Below, piece after piece: positions 46,279 to 55,483 of a stretch of DNA of 64,000 bases. The translations under genes and the position numbers were made by a program. Position 1 is the first letter of the stretch. Each line of letters starts with the position of its first letter. The DNA is from Trichomonas vaginalis G3 (lineage: Eukaryota > Parabasalia > Trichomonadida > Trichomonadidae), in contig NC_067208.1 in assembly GCF_026262505.1 (NCBI RefSeq), forward strand, positions 12,099,962 to 12,163,961, written 5' to 3'. The notes under the pieces are model-generated. The model had not been told where the DNA came from, made no database searches, and saw nothing but the letters and a program-made list of their open reading frames with translations.

Positions 46279-49200
46279 TCATAATAGAACCCACTCGGAC
46301 CAAGCTTTACTTTCTTTCCTGACTGAGTTTTTAACTCTTCTTTTTCCTTCATTGCCACTTTCACTAGATGAAGTTACTTCTTCACTACTTTCACTTTGTT
46401 CTACTCTTCTCTTCTTCTTTGGTGTCGCTTTTGGTAACTTGCCCTCTGCTTTCAAGTTGTTGCATCTTTGCCTCATGTTCACCTAGTATGTTGTAAATTT
46501 CCATGTCCTTTTTTGCCTTTGGGCTCTGGTCGCCCATCTCAGGTAACCTATATCCTAGAAAGATTTTGTCATAGTTTGTATTTGAGTCTTCGCTTATTGT
46601 TTGCATGACTCTTTCCTGAGTTTCCGGTTCAAGCTCTTCAAACAGAGCTTGTCCATATGGAATAAGCTCGTTTCCAAATATATGTTTTTGTAGCCATTCT
46701 GGTTTTCTTTCCATGTAACCAATAATATCTTTTGTGAATGGGAAAGCTTTTACCCAATGTTTCAGTCTTGCGTCATTTATTTCTGTAGTTGGTTTTATTT
46801 TGTCAAGGAATATGTTTTTCAATACTAACATTTCATTTGGTACTGTCCATTTGAGTTTTCTTAAATATTCATCCCTTCTCATTTCATTGTCTGCAAAGTA
46901 AGTTTTTATGACATTTTGTAAACTTTCGTTTGCAAGGTCATGTACAATAGGTTCTCTTCCTTCTCTCTCCCTAACTTTCTTTCTAAACTCTTCACCAAAT
47001 ATACCATCTCTATGGTTCTGTGTAGTTCTTTGAGATAAATGTTCTAGAACGTCAGGTGTTATATTTCCCTCAGCCATGTTCATTTCATACTGGTCCAAAA
47101 TATCTGCATCTTTCATATCTTTCAATGGCATTAAAGCCGCGCTGAAAATACCCGTTATATCTGGTTCACCATTCACTTCCATTGCGTCTACAACTTCTTG
47201 GAATTGAGGTTGTAAGTTTATGAACCACCTATCCGGATTAGCTTTATGACCCCATCTCATTGTAGTTCCATAGTCTGCAGAAACAAAAGTAGGTTTGTTT
47301 CCATATTGGTTAGGTTCTGAATGAACTTTAAACAATGTTTCATTTCTATATGTTTTGTTGAAATTTAACCTTTGATTTTCACCGAGTTCAGCCAAAGATT
47401 GAACGTTATATGGTCGTAAGTAAAAAGGATTATTGTATTTGCGTACATTTTCTTTCAGTACTTCCATTCTATGCTGAATATTTTCATCTGATGTTGGAGT
47501 CTTTTGTATGTCGGTGAACATTTTTCGATATTCTTCTACTATGTCAGCCGAATTTTTCTTAGACTCTTGGAAAGATTCCATATTCTCCGCATACACTTGT
47601 TGAGGGTCAAGATTTTTCGGCTGTTCCAAATCTTCATCTAGTTCTGTGAAGTTAGTTTCCAAAGGAGGGATTTGTTCGTTTCCTTCAGGCTCTTCTAGCT
47701 GTTGTTGCTGAACTATTTCTTCCATGTCTGGTTGTATCTGAACTTCTTCCTGTGGAGTTTCTTGTACCTCATTTGTTGGCATTTCATATATTCCGAGACC
47801 GTTTTTAAAAAGTTCCCTATCTAAGTCATCCGGACTCATAAACCTTTCTTCTTTCGTTCCGTCTCTATTTTTTACGCGTTTCATGAAGAGAGTTGAATTA
47901 TCATTTAGCTCTGACATCAAATATCTCGGAGTAAATTCATTCATGTCATTTGGATGATATGCTATTAAATCATATCCCTTAGCGAGCTTGTATTTTCCAG
48001 GTTTGAGATTATATCCCATTTGATGCTGAACCATAAAGCTAAATAGGTTCGGGTCAGTATTTCCTTCCTTGAACTTTCTAATAGCTTCTTTATATCTGTC
48101 ACTAAAGTCAAGAGTATCTGGGTAACCATAATCTTCCTTAAGCATTTTTAAGAATTCTTGGTTTCCTTTTTCTCTACTTCTTTTATGTCCTTGCTCTGTT
48201 TGTGGTTGTTGTTGTGCAGGGTTTTGAACTGTTGGTTGCTGTGCATGGTTTTGCTCTGTTTGTGGTTGTTGTGCTGGTTTTGAACTGTTGGTTTTGGTTG
48301 TTGTTGTGCAGGGTTTTGAACTGTTGGTTTTGGTTCTTGTTGTTGTGCAGGGTTTTGAACTGTTGGTTTTGGTTCTTGTTGTTGTGCAGGGTTTTGAACT
48401 GTTGGTTTTGAACTGTTGGTTGTTGTGTTGGTTGTTGTTGTGGTGCATGCCTGTGTCTGTGTCCATGTGACGATGTAAATGTTTTAGGTAGTCCTGGTGC
48501 AGGTGCTTCTCTTGGAGGGTTTGGTGGTATATAAGTTCCACCAGCTGGCACATATGTTCCATCTGCAGCATAATGTCCTACCTGACTTTTCGTTTTTAAG
48601 AAAGCATTTACTAGGTCTGTTTTGGTCTGTTGTAACTCTTTTTCTTGACTTTCCACAACAGTTGCTCTAACGGCGTCATAGGCACTTTGAACTGCCTGTC
48701 TCGTTGCTGCATCTGTTATTTTCGTCATATTTTGTGCTACTTCTCTTAACTCTTTGTCGAAACCTTCAGACTTCAGTTTCTTTCCAGATGAGAAGTCGTT
48801 CACTAGTTTCACCTTACTATGAAGAGCTTCGAAGGCGTTCTTAAAGTCAGCATTCATTAAAGCTTCATTTGAACTGTCTTCATCCGCTTGTATTTTTGTC
48901 CTTATTGACCCTATAAGTTGGGCTGCTTTAGCGTTGGCTTGGGCATCTAACCAGTCATTATTAGCTTTTATATATTCTGCGCTTTTCATTGCCTTTTGCA
49001 TGGCTGCGTCGTTATTTTTACTTTCTTGTGCTAAGTTTTCATACTGTACGGTTTGGTTTTGCAACTGTAAAAGTTTTTCTGCCTTTACATTTGCTTCAAC
49101 TTCTTTTTTATACTCATCGCTATCCATATATGTCTTCATGGCTTTTTGTTTTATCTCTTCATCTTTCAGTACTTTATATTGAGTAGTATGGTTTTTCAAA

Positions 49201-49353
49201 TTTATAACATCTTGTTCCATTTTTGCTACTTCTGCTGCTTTTTCTGACACTTTTTTCGCATATTCCTCTGTACTTAGTTCTTTCAGTTGTTCTTCTTTCT
49301 TCTTTTTTTCTCTACGTTTAACTCATTGAGTTTCTTTGTGTGTCTGTCATATT
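46279..49353 (-). pseudogene. Large coiled-coil/Gln-rich structural region of A
   Basis: Fossil part of Polinton A, about 3 kb. The 5' third (48.5-49.3 kb) is coiled coil (KNHTTQYKVLKDEEIKQKAM). The centre is a low-complexity, repeat-encoded linker at 48190-48440. The 3' two-thirds is a globular, charged domain (FSFMVQHQMGYNLKPGKYKL, YLRPYNVQSLAELGENQRLN). The very C-terminus has KATPKKKRRVEQSESSEE, a textbook-like nuclear localisation signal followed by an acidic Ser tract. This is the largest gene region of A; a scaffold, tegument-like or internal virion protein is plausible. It is broken, with about two or three breaks. Confidence 0.55.
48190..48440 (-). repeat. 36-39 bp tandem repeats in the Gln/Thr linker
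   Basis: Units of the type CAGGGTTTTGAACTGTTGG with GTTTTGGTTNTTGTTGTTGTG are repeated five to six times. They encode Gln/Asn/Thr/Lys-rich or related low-complexity sequence in any frame, so expansion here is tolerated. Confidence 0.9.
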
Positions 49354-49704
49354 CTAGTTTCTTTTCGTTTCACTTATTTGTTTCTGTATGTCTATGTTTG
49401 ACTTTTTGACATCTGTTATTTGATTTTTGAGTGAACTCAAATTCATTTGACTTTGAGGGTTATAAGCTGTTCCGTCTGCAGCTCCACCATAGCCTGCCAT
49501 TTTCGCTAAAAGTGCCGCTCTTAAACCTCCACTCTGTGCACCAATAACTCGGTTTAAAAGCATAGGGTTGCTTGACATTTGTTGCAACATAGTGGGGTCA
49601 TTCATCATTTGTTGTTGCAACTGTTGTTGTGGTGTCAGTTTTACTATTGGATGTTTCAATGCTCCCTTCCTCTTACGTATATTCTTACGTAGCTTACGTG
49701 GCAT
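49354..49704 (-). CDS. Basic Gln/Met-rich small protein of A (116 aa)
   Basis: Starts MPRKLRKNIRKRKGALKHP, a strongly basic tail, followed by PQQQLQQQMMNDPTMLQQM, a Gly/Ala segment (SGGLRAALLAKMAGYGGAAD) and coiled helix. A basic N-terminus with Ala/Gly helix suits a DNA-contacting core or scaffold protein. It is the last gene before the right end and reads inward. It looks whole. Confidence 0.55.
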   Translation of the reverse strand: MPRKLRKNIRKRKGALKHPIVKLTPQQQLQQQMMNDPTMLQQMSSNPMLLNRVIGAQSGGLRAALLAKMAGYGGAADGTAYNPQSQMNLSSLKNQITDVKKSNIDIQKQISETKRN

Positions 49705-49945
49705 TTTAAGTGAAGTTAAAAAGCGGTTTTTGACAAATGTTTATATGACACTTTTTGTTCAGCACAAAAAACTACTCGGTCAAAGTGTTGTCAGTTTTGT
49801 AAAATAACCGTCTTATCTCATTCTATAAGGGGGAAAAGGCTTCTCAAAGTATACTTCCTTGGAACGCCTGTAACTTTTCCTGTAGCGACGATAGACCCTT
49901 ACTTGTCCGGACAAAGTTATACTATTTTGAGTGCTCTACAAAAAA
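49705..49945. other. Right subterminal region of A
   Basis: Holds the leader of the last gene (TATGACACTTTTTGTTCAGC) and then non-coding DNA up to the terminal repeat. The GACACTTTTT motif matches the A-type leader motif at 7150-7225 and 19608. Confidence 0.5.
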
Positions 49946-50025
49946 GTCACCGGCTGGCTCGTCCTCAGAAATTTTTTATGGGCTAGAGGGCGCAACGCGC
50001 CTGGAAGCCCCACTACCTTTTTTTT
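49946..50025 (-). repeat. Right terminal inverted repeat of Polinton A
   Basis: GTCACCGGCTGGCTCGTC through the GC-rich hairpin (GAGGGCGCAACGCGCCTGG) to CCCCACTACC and T8. It is the exact reverse complement of the left end except that it has a single hairpin unit. Confidence 0.85.
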
Positions 50026-50037
50026 CCACGTGGTAAG
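50024..50037 (+). repeat. 14-bp direct repeat flanking the hairpin region, left
   Basis: TTCCACGTGGTAAG, repeated at 51370-51383. The core CCACGTGG is palindromic. The pair brackets about 1.33 kb that holds the six-hairpin array, immediately outside Polinton A. Confidence 0.7.
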
Positions 50038-50555
50038 ATGAAGTGACCACAAATTGAGTTGTGGTACATAAAAATTACCACAAAATTGAGAACTTTCCCC
50101 ACAAATTGAGAATTTTTACCATAAAATGAACGATGGATATCCACGAAAGTTACCACAACTCACTTCTCGCGCAAAATATGTTTAATATTACATATTAAAT
50201 ACATTTATCAACATTAATTATTTTGAATTGTGGTAAAACGATATGTCACATATTTTTTTATAAAAATTTGTAAAAATGTTTATTTTAATTTATATAATTA
50301 AATATTAAAATTTTAAATTTTGAAATAAAATAAATTAAATTCGTCCGTTATCTTTAATTCGCTCGGCGAATGCCGAGCTTACGTTCTCATGTATTCCTTC
50401 TTGTTACAACTCGAACAAGAACATCACCTTTAACATATTATCAAGAAGCCCACTATAAACTTTTCATTTGATGAGTTTTGAATCGCGGGCTTCTTGATAG
50501 TCAAACTACGCACCAGCACTACAACTTCTTTCACCCGAACTAATACAAATTTACA
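50038..50555. other. Gene-free, with CCACAAATTGAG motifs and one hairpin
   Basis: Three to four copies of ACCACAAA(A)TTGAG lie within 50045-50120. At about 50438-50505 there is a hairpin with arms TATCAAGAAGCCC and GGGCTTCTTGATA. The short GC palindrome CTCGGCGAATGCCGAG is at about 50362. No gene seen. Confidence 0.55.
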
Positions 50556-51215
50556 CATTGGAGCTGCTTTGCTCTGAGAACTCTCATCAATCGATGAGAG
50601 TTCTCAGAGCAAAGCAGTTCTAACCGAACTACGCACAAACACTCCAACTTAAAGCAACCAAATCAATACGATTATATACATTGGAACTGCCTTACTCTTA
50701 TTTCTCTCATCTATTGATGAGAGATCTCAGAATGAGGCAGTTCCAATCGAACTACTCACAGACAGTCCAGCTAACCAAACCGAATCAATACACATATATA
50801 CATTGGAGCTACTTTGCTCTTATTTCTCTCATCAATTGATGAGAGAACTCAGAGTAAAGCAGTTCCAATCGAACAGACAAGCTAGCACAAGATTACACAT
50901 TGGAACAGTTTTACTCTGAGAACTCTCATCGATTGATGACAGATCTCAGAGTAAAGCAGTTCCAATCGAACTACACACAAGCACTGCTTCTTACAGCAAC
51001 CCAATCAATACGCACATATACATTGGAGCTGCCTCACTCTGAGAACTCTCTTCATTTGATGAGAGATCTCAGAGTGAGGCAGCTCCAATCGAACTACATA
51101 CAGACATTACCGCTAACCATAACCCAATCAATGTACGTATTTACATTGAAGCTACTTTACTATTATTTCTCTCATCAATTGATGAGAGATTTCAAAGTAA
51201 AGCAGCTCCAAAAAG
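50556..51215. repeat. Array of six long hairpins, about 115-120 bp apart
   Basis: Six units, each a near-palindrome of about 60 bp of the type TTGGAGCTGCTTTGCTCTGA, loop near ATCRATTGAT, then the complement ending GCAGTTCC. Units differ from each other at many stem positions, yet the two arms within a unit usually match each other. Spacers share motifs such as CGAACTAC and CAATCAATACRCA. No coding function is credible: a frame reading through 50900-51322 reflects the repeats. Confidence 0.9.
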
Positions 51216-51321
51216 AAAGTGAGAAGAAAAGAAGGAAAAAGAGAAGAAAGAAAAGAAGGAGAGAGAAAGAGGAAAAGAGAAAAAGAAAAAAGGACATATT
51301 AAATATGATATGCTGTTTTTA

Positions 51322-51350
51322 GTGCCGAGGCGGCGAAGCCGCCGAGGCAC
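51322..51350. repeat. GC-rich palindrome
   Basis: GTGCC-GAGGCGGCGAAGCCGCC-GAGGCAC: a GGCGGC/GCCGCC stem with a GAA loop and an outer GTGCC/GGCAC stem. It stands out sharply from the AT-rich flank and belongs to the same class as 52980-53141. Confidence 0.8.
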
Positions 51351-51369
51351 GATTTTTTTGGTCTCTTCC

Positions 51370-51383
51370 TTCCACGTGGTAAG
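51370..51383 (+). repeat. 14-bp direct repeat flanking the hairpin region, right
   Basis: TTCCACGTGGTAAG, identical to 50024-50037. Confidence 0.7.
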
Positions 51384-51862
51384 CTTTTTTAAAAGTTTGG
51401 ACAGGCCTAGAAATACTATATATATGTAGATTGAATTCTTTTATTTTGGCACTTTTTATTTTTTTAATGTTTTTTTTTCTCCAACACTCAGCCCCCAATT
51501 CAAATCAAGCATTTACCAACGTAAAATACCGGTATTCCAATCAATAAGAGGACAGTTCTGTCAAGACCCTTCCTGATTTGAAGGAACTTGAAAGAACTGC
51601 TCTTTAACCGACTTCAAATAAGAAAATTTCACTCATATTATCATGTTAACATCGAAACTACTGCCATTTAGAGAGCAGTTCTTTCAAGATCTTCGAAGAT
51701 TTGGAAGATCTTGAAAGAACTACTCTTAAAATGGCAGTAATTACCGTAACTTTCTACTTGATAGTAACAATACCGAAGCTACAGCCATTTAGAGGGCAGT
51801 TCTTCCAAGATCTTCCAAATCTTCGAAGATCTTGAAAGAACTACTCTTAAAAATGGCTGTAT
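51384..51862. repeat. Second hairpin array (three units) with inverted apex
   Basis: Three palindromic units near 51549-51608, 51662-51737 and 51783-51857, spaced about 110-120 bp. Units 2 and 3 share arms (GCCATTTAGAG, CAGTTCTT, CTTGAAAGAACTACTCTTAA) but their 17-bp apex is inverted: CTTCGAAGATTTGGAAG at 51691-51707 against its exact reverse complement at 51812-51828. Confidence 0.9.
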
Positions 51863-52269
51863 TGCGAGAGGGTTTGATTTTTCGTTTATTAAAATTGTAT
51901 TCTATGATATAATTTAATTCAAGATTTGTATTTCTGTTATTTTTGTGATATCATTCAAGTATATATATCAGAATATGCACATAATGATACCACATATACT
52001 TAAACTATACGTATTTAAATCTTAGCGATCAATATAATTTTTTTTTGTAATATCGAATAAAAGTTTGTTTTCGCATTTCCGTTTTATTTGACTACATGAA
52101 GATAAGAATTCTTGAGAACGATTTTAAATAAATTGCCAAATTGAAGAATTCGATATATGATGATATTCACTGATTTCTGCCAAACTTGTAGGAATGAATC
52201 CATTTAGAATAAAAACGATTTGTGCATTGGAAGCTCAGAACAAGTTATGTTCATTATCCCAATATGAAG
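51863..52269. other. AT-rich DNA, no gene
   Basis: Only short chance frames and A/T runs seen. Confidence 0.5.
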
Positions 52270-52355
52270 AAAATGCACGTTTATAAAAAGACGATAACGA
52301 TTAAATTACAAAATCGATAACGATAACGATTAAATTACAAAATCGATAACGACCC
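52270..52355 (-). repeat. Right arm of outer 86-bp inverted repeat
   Basis: Ends TCGATAACGACCC; reverse complement of 5502-5587 with about five mismatches. Beyond it a host-like short frame begins (52418 to 52365, minus), starting MSEIETPSKFLTNDGNA. Confidence 0.75.
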
Positions 52356-52364
52356 GAAAATCGT

Positions 52365-52418
52365 TCAAGCATTCCCATCATTTGTCAGAAATTTAGACGG
52401 AGTCTCAATTTCTGACAT
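52365..52418 (-). other. Short ATG frame abutting the outer repeat
   Basis: Seventeen codons, MSEIETPSKFLTNDGNA then stop, begin after a TTTCATCCT that resembles a trichomonad initiator. It could be the 5' end of a gene cut by the repeat-bounded insertion, possibly the one at 4587-5504, but a stop precedes the repeat and nothing links the two. Low confidence. Confidence 0.25.
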
Positions 52419-52772
52419 AGGATGAAACTCTTTTCTTCAATGCTTGAGTTGATTCTTGAAAAATTAATCTTAAACAAAACTTGAAACTATTTAATTTTTC
52501 AAGTTAATCTCAAAATTGAATTAAAAAGTTTCAATTACCGTTATATGATGTGGAAATATGAGAATCTAATGCCTTGTAATTTTTTTTTAATTGAAAAAAA
52601 ATAAATCAAAAAAAAATATATTTTTGAGGGGAAGTTTATAGATTAAGTAGTTGTAAACTTTGCTTTAGATTTATTGTTTTTAATAACCCATTCAAGCATC
52701 GAAGATAACAATTTCATTATGTGATAATTTTCGTTTAAAATACTTGTTTTGGCATTCTGTTTTTTTTTACTC
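52419..52772. other. AT-rich DNA, no gene
   Basis: Poly-A/T runs and no supported frame. Confidence 0.45.
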
Positions 52773-52974
52773 GGTTTCGAAGAGGGGGGCACAAACTTGC
52801 CCAGTGAGGTGAAGTGAAAAGTGACGGGTTTACATGTCAGAAATGTAAAGTGTCAGATTTGAAACAAAAAATGGATTAATTTATTATTATATGATAGAGA
52901 GATTTGGTAAGTTACTATCAAATTTGTAAGTAAGGGGAAAAAAAGTAAGAAAGAAAAAAAATTTAAAAAAATAA

Positions 52975-53141
52975 AAAGCCACTCGCTTCGCTCGCGGTTG
53001 ACAAAAAGAACAAATTCGAAAAATAATTGTATGAAATTACGAAACTAAGCCCCTCGCTTCGCTCGCGGCTGACGAAAAGAACAGATTTGAAAAAAGATTG
53101 TACGAAACTACGAAACTAAGCCGCGAGCGAAGCGAGCGGCT
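52975..53141. repeat. Three GC-rich CGCTTCGCTCG palindromes
   Basis: CTCGCTTCGCTCGCGG occurs at about 52981 and 53051, and its reverse form CCGCGAGCGAAGCGAGCGG at about 53122. The spacers between them are also similar (TGACRAAAAGAACARATT), so this is a tandem repeat of about 70 bp with a palindromic core. Confidence 0.85.
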
Positions 53142-54174
53142 TAAGTAAACAACATATTTCAGATTATCGATACTAAAAATTTTTTTATTTTATTACTTTT
53201 TTTTGCATTTTTTTAAAGGGTGCACACGAGAGGATCATGTAAACTTCAGAATTTAGAACCTTATTTTTAGGCATTATCTTGGCTACCTATTTAGGCTCGA
53301 AAAGCAAAAAATATCAAAAAATACAACTTGACTCCATTCTGACCCTTTCATGGAGGTAGTTTTTATCCGCTAGTATTTTCCCTTTGAATCTCTTTACAAT
53401 TCGAAATCAAATTCAAATCTCAGTAGAAGAAAGGAAGAATCGACTTACTACGGTTGTAATACGAATAAATACATATACTTAATTATTTTTATTTACATAA
53501 TAATTGTTTGAAGCTCATATTCCATCAAATTTTTAAATAAAAACATTAAAATGTTGAAAATGTTCATATATTTTAATAGGGTTTTGGCACTTTATTGAGG
53601 AATTACTACATACATAGTCGAACTGAACTTGATATTTTGAAATTTAAATTATTTATCAAAATTAAAATTTAACTTGAAATTTATAATTATTTAGTCATAT
53701 TTTGCATAATTCTAAGTAGATTTTGTAAAAAATCAAGAAAGAAAAATTTTAACGTGCTTTATTTTTTCTTTTTTATAATAATACATATTATTATATAATT
53801 AACATATTCATAATGTTTCACCCTTTCAAAAATATAATCCTCCTCCTCTCAAATAAACGTACATACGGGTGGCCTCTTTTTTCAAAAAATTAAAATTTGA
53901 AATTTTGGGCTCAAATATTAGAGATTTTTTCAACCTTCAACGATATATGTTGTCTATATCAGACCTCCTTTCTTTTTGATACTTAATATTGTTCCTAAAT
54001 CTTAGCCGTTAAGGCTGTTCTGAAAATATTTTTTTTTCGAAAAAATTCGAAAAAAATTCTTAAAATTCAAAAATCCCTTAATTCCTGAGGATTTTGGAAA
54101 AAAGTTTTTACATGAACATGTGTATATTATATGAAGTATATTGATAAGGTAAAAATCAAATTTTATTGCATATT

Positions 54175-55303
54175 CATCGAGAAAATAAACTGTAATGCAT
54201 GAAAATTCGGTTCACTTCATTTTTGACACTTTACATATCGGATGTAATACCTAAGAATTATATTATAAAATAATAATTTTGTGTTTTATAAGTTTATTTG
54301 TATAAATTGATTCAAAAAAAAATGGAAAGACAAGAAGTGGATCTGCCAAATGAAAATCAGATTTATAGTTTTAGAGAGTTACATACATGAAATATGAAAA
54401 TTGAACTTTGTATAAGGAATTGTTGGCTATGATGTACTGATCATGAATCAGTACATCATAGCCAACAATTCCTTCCCAAACAGCGGGAAACTTTGTCTGA
54501 ATAGTTTAACATTCAGACAAATTTTCCCGCTGTCAGAGAGGGAATGGAAGGGTAAGAGGTATATATTCATAATGTATACCTCTTACCCTTTCATTCCCTC
54601 GAGAAAGTTCAAAAACTTGGGTGCAATCAGTTCTGATTGCACCCAAGTTTTTGAACTTTGTATAAGGAATTGTTGGCTATGATGTACTGATTCATGAATC
54701 AGTACATCATAGCCAACAATTCCTTCCCAAACAGCGGGAAACTTTGTCTGAATAGTTTAACATTCAGACAAATTTTCCCGCTGTCAGAGAGGGAATGGAA
54801 GGGTAAGAGGTATATATTCATAATGTATACCTCTTACCCTTTCATTCCCTCGAGAAAGTTCAAAAACTTGGGTGCAATCAGAACTGATTGCACCCAAGTT
54901 TTTGAACTTTGTATAAGGAATTGTTGGCTATGATGTACTGATCATGAATCAGTACATCATAGCCAACAATTCCTTCCCAAACAACCCGAAATTTGTCTGA
55001 TTCCACACTAATTTTATTAATTTATCTAAACTTTTATCCTCGTCTACAATTTAATCATCAATAATTATCTCTTGTTCTATTTCACTATTATATATATATA
55101 TATTTATATGATTTGATTTAAAAAAAATAAATAAATAAATTAATAAATCATTTACTCAAATATATCAAAAGTTTTATTTTTATATATAAAGATAACTACT
55201 TTTTAAAAAAATACCCTATATATTTTTGCCATGTAAATTTGTCACTTTTGTCAGAAGTGAAGTGAACCGAATTTTCATGCACAACACATCGAGAAAATAA
55301 ACT
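54175..55303. mobile_element. Foldback-like element flanked by 17-bp direct repeats
   Basis: CATCGAGAAAATAAACT occurs at 54175-54191 and 55287-55303. Just inside, TGCATGAAAATTCGGTTCAC (54197) faces its complement ending at 55281. The interior is mainly the hairpin satellite. This looks like a non-autonomous DNA element with terminal inverted repeats; the 17-bp flanks are long for a target duplication and may be partly ancestral sequence. Confidence 0.6.
54405..54990. repeat. 251-bp satellite of four hairpins per unit, 2.3 copies
   Basis: Each unit consists of four successive near-perfect hairpins: GGAATTGTTGGCTATGATGT (stem over 24 bp), CAGCGGGAAA...TTTCCCGCTG, GAGGGAATG...CATTCCCTC and GTTCAAAAACTTGGGTGCAA (stem about 22 bp). 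Units 1 and 2 are nearly identical. The apex of the fourth hairpin is CAGTTCTG in unit 1 (about 54627) and CAGAACTG in unit 2 (about 54879), an inversion of the four-base loop. The two 79-codon frames across the units are by-products of the repeat, not genes. Confidence 0.95.
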
Positions 55304-55483
55304 AACGAATCCCTCAAAATTGAGAGGGTAATCCTCCTCCTCTCAAATAAACGTACATATGGGTGCACCCTTAAGAAGCTAAATTCTGAAGTTTACATGA
55401 TCCTCTCGTGTGCACCCTTAAAAAAATGCAAAAAAATTGAATACTTTACTGGCTGGGCAAATTTGTCGCCGCCCCGGTTTCGA

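Larger units (their letters stand above)
6833..50025. mobile_element. Polinton/Maverick A (43.2 kb with nested B)
   Basis: Virus-like element with terminal inverted repeats (6833-6979 and 49946-50025). It carries the Polinton core set: polymerase B (13914-16046), packaging ATPase (19842-20717), integrase region (11585-12545), major capsid region (44632-46239) and minor-capsid candidates. Extra parts are an adenine methyltransferase, a fibre, an HNH nuclease and an SF3 helicase region. Removing nested element B leaves about 23.2 kb, near the upper end of the family's usual size. It is broken: I estimate ten or more breaks, mostly in the integrase, helicase and capsid regions, while the methyltransferase, polymerase, ATPase and fibre frames remain long. 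No clear target duplication flanks it. It must predate B. Confidence 0.9.
52773..55483. mobile_element. Composite inverted-repeat element (2.7 kb), family unknown
   Basis: Two nested inverted pairs bracket it: 52773-52815 against 55443-55483 (moderate similarity, sharing ACAAACTTGCCCAG / its complement) and 53199-53257 against 55379-55436 (strong, including GGGTGCACACGAGAGGATCA). Inside are another inverted pair (54196-54236 with 55245-55283) and the hairpin satellite. No transposase frame is present, so it looks like a non-autonomous foldback-type DNA element or several nested ones. Confidence 0.6.

Noticed and set aside
6821-50037. CGTGG flanks as a target duplication for Polinton A
   Set aside because: CTCGTGGGT on the left and CCACGTGGT on the right share only a few bases and do not line up at the repeat edges.
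50556-51215. tRNA or structured ncRNA cluster
   Set aside because: Hairpins lack cloverleaf features, anticodon arm or T-loop consensus; they are simple long palindromes.
50900-51322. 140-codon frame with repeated LLLTATQSI-like units and a K/R/E tail
   Set aside because: Lies entirely on the hairpin array and a purine-rich run; repetition follows the DNA palindromes, not a protein repeat.
54443-54933. Two nearly identical 79-codon frames
   Set aside because: They read through the perfect hairpins of the 251-bp satellite; the encoded sequence is a by-product of the repeat and no start signal or family supports coding.
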